Part shown: positions 58,418 to 64,000 of the stretch, one piece after another | Position numbering within the stretch: position 1 is the first letter of the stretch | How the letters are laid out: every line of letters begins with the position of its first letter | Assembly: GCF_044547355.1 (NCBI RefSeq) | Contig: NZ_JBIUAG010000017.1 | Coordinates: 124,001-188,000, forward strand | DNA length: 64,000 bases | Direction of reading: 5' to 3' | Source: Kutzneria sp044547355 | Lineage (GTDB): Bacteria; Actinomycetota; Actinomycetes; Mycobacteriales; Pseudonocardiaceae | The notes under the pieces: generated by a model | Told to the model about the DNA's origin: nothing | The model's database searches: none | The model's input: only the letters and a program-made list of their open reading frames with translations | Translations under genes and position numbers: made by a program

Positions 58418-59719
58418 ATGAGCACGCTGCTGTGCCTGGACATCGGGTCGACCTGGACCAAGGGCGCTGTGGTCGCCGCCGACGGCACTTTGCTGGGCAC
58501 GGCCCAACATCCGACCACTCCGCCGGAAGTGCTGGATGGAATTGCATCCGTCACCACCCTTTTGGACGCTCAAGGTGACGCTGTGCTGGCCTGTTCCAGT
58601 GCTGGCGGGGGTTTGCGGCTGGCGGTGGTGGGCCAGGAGCGGTTGGTGAGCGCCGAAGCCGGTTACCGGGTGGCGTTGTCGGCGGGGGCCAAGATCGTGC
58701 ATGTCGTTGCGGGGCAACTGGATGGCGCGGCTATTCGTGAACTTCGCGCCACCCAACCGGATCTGGTGCTGCTGGCCGGCGGCACCGACGGTGGCGACCG
58801 CAGCGTGCTGCTGCACAACGCGAAGCGCATCGCCGCCAACCGGCTGCGGCCGCCGATCGTGTTGGCCGGCAACGCCGATGCCAGGGCCGAGGCGGAGGCG
58901 CTGTTGCACGCGACCGGCCGCACCGTGGTGGCGACCGACAACGTGCTGCCGGATGTCGGCGAGCTGGCCCCGGGCCCGGCGCGGGCGGCGATCCGGGAAC
59001 TGTTCCTGCGGCACGTGATCGGCGGCAAGGGACTGTCCAAAGGCAACGCCTTCCGCGACCTGGTGCGCGCGGTGACGCCCGACGCCGTCCTCATCGGGGT
59101 TTCCCGACTGGCGGCGATCCTGGCCAAGCGGGAGGCCGGGGCGGTGCTGGTGGTCGACGTGGGCGGCGCGACGACCGACGTCTACTCGGCGGTGTCCACT
59201 GTGGACGAGAACGCGATGGAGCGCACGGTCGCGCTGCCGGCCGACCGTCGCACGGTCGAGGGCGACCTGGGCATGCGCTGGTCGGCCCCGGGCATCGTGG
59301 CCGAGGCCGAGGTCGAACGTCTTGACCCGCCGGCGGATCTCTTGGCCGAGGCCCAGCGTCGGGCGTCCACTGTGGACTGGATTCCCGACGACGATCACGG
59401 CCGGGACGTGGACGCCACGCTGGCCGGGTTGGCGGCCATCCTCGCCATCCGGCGGCACCTGCGGTTGGTCGACGGGCAGCTCGGCCCGAAGGGTGCGGGC
59501 CTGCTCGTCCTGTCCGGCGGCGTGTTCCGGCACGCGACCCCCGAGCGCCTACAGGCCATCGAGGACCGGCTGCGGGCGGATCCGGTGCTCCGGCCGGTGT
59601 TGCGCAACGCCGAGATCACCGTCGACCGCCGCTACGTGCTGGCGCCGGCCGGGCTGCTGGCCGACGCCGGCCACGGTGAGACGGCAGATGCCTTGCTGGG
59701 CAACCATTTCAGCGCTTGA
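58418..59719 (+). CDS. mutL: MutL-type ASKHA ATPase (glutamate mutase-associated)
   Basis: The 433-residue protein has DIGSTWTKG near residue 7, LLAGGTDGG, VVDVGGATTDVYS and LSGGVFRH, the ASKHA phosphate loops of the glutamate mutase MutL family (not the mismatch-repair MutL). These ATPases are encoded beside B12-dependent mutases and may reactivate them. No mutase is in the window. ATG 58418 is set by the leaderless hexamer; TTG 58409 is the alternative. It overlaps the next gene by 11 bp tail-to-tail. Confidence 0.85.
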   Translation: MSTLLCLDIGSTWTKGAVVAADGTLLGTAQHPTTPPEVLDGIASVTTLLDAQGDAVLACSSAGGGLRLAVVGQERLVSAEAGYRVALSAGAKIVHVVAGQLDGAAIRELRATQPDLVLLAGGTDGGDRSVLLHNAKRIAANRLRPPIVLAGNADARAEAEALLHATGRTVVATDNVLPDVGELAPGPARAAIRELFLRHVIGGKGLSKGNAFRDLVRAVTPDAVLIGVSRLAAILAKREAGAVLVVDVGGATTDVYSAVSTVDENAMERTVALPADRRTVEGDLGMRWSAPGIVAEAEVERLDPPADLLAEAQRRASTVDWIPDDDHGRDVDATLAGLAAILAIRRHLRLVDGQLGPKGAGLLVLSGGVFRHATPERLQAIEDRLRADPVLRPVLRNAEITVDRRYVLAPAGLLADAGHGETADALLGNHFSA

Positions 59720-61949
59720 AGTTCCACAGCGTCAGCGGCTCCTCGGCCACGTCAAGGCCGGCGGCGGCCGCGATCGCGCGGTCCCACTCCGGATCGGACG
59801 TGTAGTCGTTGTGCCCCAGCACCCCTGGACGCCAACGACGTCCGGAGATCGGGCCGTGCTGCGGATCGGGCAGCCAGTGATCGCCGCCGAGCACCAGCGC
59901 GCCGTGCTCGCTGTGCTCGGCCGCCGGCAGCGCGCCTTCGAAGCCGACGCCGAGCAGTTGCCCGTCGAACGACTGCCGCTCCCAGGTCGTCACGCCGCCG
60001 CCGATGGCGTCGGTGCCCCGGCACACCGCGCGCCAGCGGCCGCCCATCGCCCGTGACAGCTCCACCAGCGAATCGTGGGACACGACCGCCGGAAACGCCC
60101 GCTGGTACGCCCATTGCAGCGGCGATCCCGCGGTGACCAGCCCGACCCGTTCGCGTTCGTGCGCCGGCAGCGAGTCCAGCAGCCGGGCCGCCGCGACGGC
60201 CGCGAGCAGGCTGCCCTGGCTGAAGCCGGCCAGCACCACGCGGGCCCCCGGCTCGGCCAGGTGCTCCCGGGCCCGGGCCACGAGTTCGGGAATCGCCTTC
60301 AACGCGTAGCACGGCGGCACCAGCGGATGCGCCTCACGAGGCCAGAATCCGGCGATGTCGTTGAGCAGACCCAGCTGCCGGGCCGCCTGCGGCGACGTCG
60401 TGGCCACGTAGACCTGCCGCAGCGCGCCGATGGCGAACGCGCCGAGCGCCGTGATTCCAATGCCCGGCAGGGGTTGTGCCCACCACGCCAGGTCGACGCC
60501 CCGTACCTGCATCAGGAACGACGCCAGCGAGCCGGCCGACAGCACGCCCGCGCTGGCCAGGACGATGTGCTGGACGTGATTGCGCTTGAACCGGGCGATC
60601 CGCCAGGCCTGGCCCGCCCGCGCCGCGTCCTCCGGCTTCCCCGGATGCAACAGGTCGATCTCCACCGGGTTGGCCCCGCGCCGCAGCGACACCGCGGCCG
60701 CCGCCGCGGCGACCAGCGCCACCACCGCGGCGAGCACCGCCGCCACGCCCCACAGCGTTGTCACGTAACGATATCCGGGCGGCAGCTGCAAAGCGCTGTC
60801 CCGCAACGCCTGCTGCACGGTGATGCCGACACCCGCGCCGAATCCGCCGCCCAGCAGCGACGCGATCACCAGCATCGGCGCGGCCATCCAGCCGCCGGCC
60901 CACGGCCGTTGCGAGGGCGGCAGCGCCGACCAGCACCCGCGCGCGAGCAGGGCCGCCGGAATCAGCACCAGCCCGAACACGATGCACGTCAAGGCGAGCA
61001 CCACCGCGATCGACTCGACGGTCGGGTTGCTGCCGGGCAGGTGCCGGCCGCCGCTGGGCATCGGCACGAGCGCCGCGACGGCGGCGAACTCCAGCACCGT
61101 CAGCACGACCAGGAGCCGCCGTGGCCACTTCTTGAACCAACGCCCCTCGGTCGGCGCGTCCAACGCCAACGTGATCAGCACGCTGGCCGCGATCAGCACC
61201 CAGGCCGCCACCCACAGCGGAGCCACCCGATCCGATGACGCCGCGAACGGGCCGCCGGCCGCGAGCAGCGCCGCGCAGGACAGCCCGGCTGTGGCGTGCA
61301 ACACATGCAGCGCGGGCGCGTCCGGATCGGCGGCGATCTGCGCCCCCGGCAACAGGTCGCGACGCGGCGCCGGCTGCGTCCCGGACACCTTCCAGTCGAC
61401 GGCCGACAGCTTGTGCAGCACCGCCACCACGATCAGCACCGGGGCCAGCCCGATCGGCCCGCGCCACGGCCTGAGCTGCTCGAACTGGTCCAGCCACTGC
61501 CCGGCCACCAGGTCCAGGCTCACCACCGTCAACTGCGACAACAGCAGCATCGTCAGCACCAGCGCCGCCAGCCGCACCAGCGAGCGCAGTGTGCCGCCGA
61601 GCACTCGGCCGGTCGGCGGCAGCATCCAGTGGCACATGTTGGCCAGCGAGAACGGCAGCAGCAGGGCCCAGGCCGCCTTGGCCCACCCGCCCGAGGTCAT
61701 GGCGCTCCACATGTAGCCCTCGACCGTGCGCGGCACCGGCCGGCCGCCGGCCTGCAACACCGGCCCCGGCGCCGGTCTGCGCAGCCGGTCGGCCGGGCGC
61801 ACGAGGCGGCCGACGCCGTCGCCCGCGACGTCCACGGCGACGACCGCGTCGACCAGTGACTCAGGTGTGGTCCCCATAACACCGTGCACCCGCAATTCGA
61901 TGACACGGGTGTCGGGTCCTGCTATCAGCACCGGGCCATACTGGGCCAT
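59709..61949 (-). CDS. multi-pass membrane protein with alpha/beta-hydrolase-like C-terminal domain
   Basis: The 746-residue protein has a short N-terminal domain (VIELRVHGVMGTTPE, residues 15-29), about ten membrane helices (95-500) and a C-terminal hydrolase-like domain with VVLAGFSQGSLLAA (nucleophile elbow GFSQG) and a later GGDHWLPD (possible Asp/His). I know no named function; a lipase or esterase tied to a membrane carrier is the best guess. ATG 61949 lies inside a perfect inverted repeat shared with the ahcY promoter. The stop overlaps mutL. Confidence 0.7.
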   Translation of the reverse strand: MAQYGPVLIAGPDTRVIELRVHGVMGTTPESLVDAVVAVDVAGDGVGRLVRPADRLRRPAPGPVLQAGGRPVPRTVEGYMWSAMTSGGWAKAAWALLLPFSLANMCHWMLPPTGRVLGGTLRSLVRLAALVLTMLLLSQLTVVSLDLVAGQWLDQFEQLRPWRGPIGLAPVLIVVAVLHKLSAVDWKVSGTQPAPRRDLLPGAQIAADPDAPALHVLHATAGLSCAALLAAGGPFAASSDRVAPLWVAAWVLIAASVLITLALDAPTEGRWFKKWPRRLLVVLTVLEFAAVAALVPMPSGGRHLPGSNPTVESIAVVLALTCIVFGLVLIPAALLARGCWSALPPSQRPWAGGWMAAPMLVIASLLGGGFGAGVGITVQQALRDSALQLPPGYRYVTTLWGVAAVLAAVVALVAAAAAAVSLRRGANPVEIDLLHPGKPEDAARAGQAWRIARFKRNHVQHIVLASAGVLSAGSLASFLMQVRGVDLAWWAQPLPGIGITALGAFAIGALRQVYVATTSPQAARQLGLLNDIAGFWPREAHPLVPPCYALKAIPELVARAREHLAEPGARVVLAGFSQGSLLAAVAAARLLDSLPAHERERVGLVTAGSPLQWAYQRAFPAVVSHDSLVELSRAMGGRWRAVCRGTDAIGGGVTTWERQSFDGQLLGVGFEGALPAAEHSEHGALVLGGDHWLPDPQHGPISGRRWRPGVLGHNDYTSDPEWDRAIAAAAGLDVAEEPLTLWNFKR

Positions 61950-61966
61950 TCATCAGTCAATGGCCC
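61943..61966. promoter_or_regulatory. 8-bp perfect inverted repeat in the ahcY divergent promoter
   Basis: GGGCCATT (61943-61950) and AATGGCCC (61959-61966). It covers the ATG of the membrane gene and precedes the ahcY promoter, so a bound protein could affect both. Confidence 0.5.
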
Positions 61967-61975
61967 GTGACCCAG

Positions 61976-62003
61976 TTCCCGGGCGTGGCGGACCGACTAG
62001 TGT
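61976..62003 (+). promoter_or_regulatory. ahcY promoter candidate
   Basis: TTCCCG, 16 nt, TAGTGT. It puts the transcript start near 62010, which favours ATG 62042 with its site GGAGG over the earlier ATG 62006. Confidence 0.45.
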
Positions 62004-62041
62004 GCATGGCCGACGACCCACTGGTTCTGGAGGACTCCACG

Positions 62042-63514
62042 ATGACGGCGATCGCCCCGCCGAAGCTGCAAACCCGCAATGGCGTCGACTTCGCCGTCGC
62101 GGACCTGTCGCTGGCCGAGTTCGGCCGCAAGGAGATCCGCCTCGCCGAGCACGAGATGCCCGGCCTGATGGCGCTGCGCCGCGAGTACTCGGAGGTCTAC
62201 CCGCTCAAGGGCGCGCGGATCTCGGGCTCGCTGCACATGACCGTGCAGACCGCGGTCCTGATCGAGACGCTGGTGTCGCTGGGCGCCGAGGTGCGCTGGG
62301 CCTCCTGCAACATCTTCTCCACCCAGGACCACGCCGCCTCGGCCATCGTGGTCGGCCCGCACGGCACCGAGGAGGAGCCCAAGGGCGTCCCGGTGTTCGC
62401 GTGGAAGGGTGAGACGCTGCCGGAGTACTGGTGGTGCACCGAGCAGATGCTGACCTGGCCGGACGGCCAGGGTCCGAACATGCTGCTCGACGACGGCGGC
62501 GACGCCACGCTGCTGGTGCACAAGGGCACCCAGTACGAGGCGGCCGGCGTGGTGCCGCAGCCCGAGGAGGACGACGCCGAGGAGTGGAAGGTCATCCTCG
62601 ACGTGCTGCGCAACAGCCTCGACGCTGACGCCCAGAAGTGGACGAAGATCGGCAAGAGCATCCGCGGCGTGACCGAGGAGACCACCACCGGCGTGCTGCG
62701 GCTGACCCAGATGGCCGCCGCCGGCGAGCTGCTGTTCCCGGCCATCAACGTCAACGACTCGGTGACCAAGTCGAAGTTCGACAACAAGTACGGCATCCGC
62801 CACTCGTTGATCGACGGCATCAACCGCGGCACCGACGTGCTCATCGGCGGCAAGGTCGCGGTCGTCTGCGGCTACGGCGACGTGGGCAAGGGCGCGGCCG
62901 AGTCCCTCGCGGGCCAGGGCGCGCGGGTGATCGTCACCGAGATCGACCCGATCTGCGCGCTGCAGGCGGCCATGGACGGCTACCAGGTGGCCAAGCTGGA
63001 GACCGTGCTGCCGATCGCCGACATCGTGATCACCACGACCGGCAACAAGGACGTGGTGATGGCCCACCACATGTCCGACATGAAGCACCTGGCCATCCTG
63101 GGCAACATCGGCCACTTCGACAACGAGCTGGACATGGCCGGCCTGGCCAAGGTCCCGGGCATCCGCAAGATCAACATCAAGCCGCAGGTCGACGAGTGGG
63201 TCTTCCCCAACGGCAAGTCGATCATCGTGCTGTCCGAGGGCCGCCTGCTCAACCTGGGCAACGCCACCGGCCACCCCAGCTTCGTGATGTCCAACTCCTT
63301 CTCCAACCAGACGATCGCCCAGGTCGAGCTGTTCACGAAGTACAAGGAGTACGACAACGAGGTCTACGTCCTGCCCAAGAACCTCGACGAGAAGGTGGCC
63401 AAGATCCACCTGGAGGCCCTGGGCGGCGAGCTGACCAAGCTCACCAAGGAGCAGGCCGAGTACATCGGCGTCGACGTCGAGGGCCCCTTCAAGCCCAACG
63501 CCTACAGGTATTGA
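62042..63514 (+). CDS. ahcY: S-adenosylhomocysteine hydrolase
   Basis: The 490-residue enzyme splits S-adenosylhomocysteine to adenosine and homocysteine, relieving inhibition of methyltransferases. GSLHMTVQTAVLIETL, CNIFSTQDHAA, GVTEETTTGV, NVNDSVTKSKFDN and GYGDVGKG (NAD) are diagnostic, and the C terminus GPFKPNAYRY ends as expected. It carries the 40-residue insertion typical of actinobacterial and eukaryal members. ATG 62042 follows GGAGG. I found no SAH-riboswitch-like structure in the short leader. Confidence 0.96.
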   Translation: MTAIAPPKLQTRNGVDFAVADLSLAEFGRKEIRLAEHEMPGLMALRREYSEVYPLKGARISGSLHMTVQTAVLIETLVSLGAEVRWASCNIFSTQDHAASAIVVGPHGTEEEPKGVPVFAWKGETLPEYWWCTEQMLTWPDGQGPNMLLDDGGDATLLVHKGTQYEAAGVVPQPEEDDAEEWKVILDVLRNSLDADAQKWTKIGKSIRGVTEETTTGVLRLTQMAAAGELLFPAINVNDSVTKSKFDNKYGIRHSLIDGINRGTDVLIGGKVAVVCGYGDVGKGAAESLAGQGARVIVTEIDPICALQAAMDGYQVAKLETVLPIADIVITTTGNKDVVMAHHMSDMKHLAILGNIGHFDNELDMAGLAKVPGIRKINIKPQVDEWVFPNGKSIIVLSEGRLLNLGNATGHPSFVMSNSFSNQTIAQVELFTKYKEYDNEVYVLPKNLDEKVAKIHLEALGGELTKLTKEQAEYIGVDVEGPFKPNAYRY

Positions 63515-63527
63515 GTCTCTGCCGCGG

Positions 63528-63547
63528 GGCTCGGCCCCCAGTAGCCG
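63528..63547. repeat. truncated copy C of the 137-bp intergenic repeat
   Basis: The first 20 bases of the 11820/15261 repeat recur here with one deletion and one or two substitutions, directly after ahcY, before the sequence is lost in G-runs. Confidence 0.6.
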
Positions 63548-63553
63548 TTTTTG

Positions 63554-63806
<253 letters not shown>

Positions 63807-63818
63807 TTTTCGTGACTG

Positions 63819-64000
63819 TCAGCTGCTGGACCAGTGGACGGTGATGCCGGCGCGGTCGCAGCTGACGGGCTCGAAGTAGGCGCTCACCACGCCGTCGAGG
63901 CCGTAGCTGAGCTCCTCGTGCACGAAGGCGTCGCCATGCTGCTCACGGAAGCAGCGCACCGGCAGCACGCCACGGTGGAAGCGCAGCTGGAGCAGGTAGT
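63819..64000 (-). CDS. partial unknown protein (C-terminal 60 residues)
   Basis: The minus-strand frame is open from the window edge to the TGA at 63821-63819. It encodes FHRGVLPVRCFREQHG... and ends ITVHWSSS. GC-rich third positions support coding. I do not recognise the family; the gene is convergent with ahcY. The rest lies outside the window. Confidence 0.6.
   Translation of the reverse strand, partial: YLLQLRFHRGVLPVRCFREQHGDAFVHEELSYGLDGVVSAYFEPVSCDRAGITVHWSSS

Noticed and set aside
58418..59719. DNA mismatch-repair MutL
   Set aside because: The motifs are ASKHA phosphate loops, not GHKL ATPase motifs.
61950..62041. SAH riboswitch before ahcY
   Set aside because: The leader is short and I could not draw the conserved pseudoknot; only a simple inverted repeat is present.

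Overview
The window comes from a high-GC actinobacterium. It has GC-rich third codon positions, many GTG and TTG starts, a WhiB regulator, F420 genes, a WbbL/LCP cell-wall set and an EspG/PPE-like pair. Secreted sorting proteins, QLPQ-repeat proteins and abundant intergenic hairpin families point to a Pseudonocardiales member (Kutzneria/Amycolatopsis-like); I cannot fix the genus. It is draft sequence: two 10-N gaps (50154-50163 and 63673-63682) interrupt intergenic repeats. From memory of M. tuberculosis H37Rv, much of the backbone is collinear with Rv3248c-Rv3303c: lpdA, glpD, a GtrA protein, purK-purE-fadE25, TIGR03089, LCP, rmlD, wbbL, manB/rmlA2, fbiB-fbiA, whiB2, Rv3259, Rv3258c, pmm, Rv3256c, manA, an APC permease and sahH.

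Layout. 1-1.6 kb: tail of an ESX (type VII) accessory cluster with a partial small protein, a PPE-like protein and EspG. 1.8-6 kb: glycerol use (glpD divergent from glpF-glpK). 6-7.6 kb: a class E/F-type sortase and a secreted two-repeat protein with an APQTG-like tail. 7.7-15.2 kb: LpdA-like flavoprotein, a gamma-glutamylcyclotransferase-like protein, a DUF3800-like protein, two GtrA proteins, a one-piece ECF sigma factor/zinc-finger/membrane/extracellular sensor and a degenerate GGDEF-like protein. 15.5-18.4 kb: GntR(YtrA-type)-ABC-permease-permease operon with an operator. 18.4-21.4 kb: purK, purE, acyl-CoA dehydrogenase. 21.4-23.5 kb: an orphan ATPase behind 15-bp tandem repeats, and DoxX. 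23.5-38.8 kb: cell-envelope region with TIGR03089, two LCP ligases, rfbB-rfbD, a set of GT2/GT4 enzymes with a membrane protein/Tat hydrolase pair, WbbL and a QLPQ-repeat protein. 38.9-46.7 kb: sugar-nucleotide pyrophosphorylase, DNA glycosylase, NUDIX, FbiB, a nitrobindin-like protein placed between fbiB and fbiA, FbiA, an M50 protease and WhiB2. 46.8-55.2 kb: giant membrane GT2, degenerate zincin, DUF3499, phosphomannomutase, Trm112-like, SIS-like and ManA. 55.3-64 kb: CDF transporter, APC permease, an unknown protein, orphan MutL, a membrane hydrolase, AhcY and a partial unknown gene.

How they work together. RfbB/RfbD supply dTDP-rhamnose, WbbL uses it for the arabinogalactan linker, and the LCP proteins probably ligate the polymer to peptidoglycan. 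ManA, phosphomannomutase and the pyrophosphorylase feed activated mannose. FbiA and FbiB build F420. The extra GT2/GT4 genes between rfbD and wbbL look like a strain-level glycan locus added to this core.

Regulatory style. At least a dozen genes carry a TANNNT -10 hexamer 6-8 nt before the start codon, which suggests leaderless mRNAs. In six cases the hexamer begins with the TAG stop codon of the preceding gene. Clear inverted or tandem repeats lie before the GntR operon, the ATPase, the 32.8-kb pair, the giant glycosyltransferase and ahcY. Several unrelated families of long hairpins fill the gaps after genes. No tRNA, rRNA, CRISPR array, transposase or integrase was seen.
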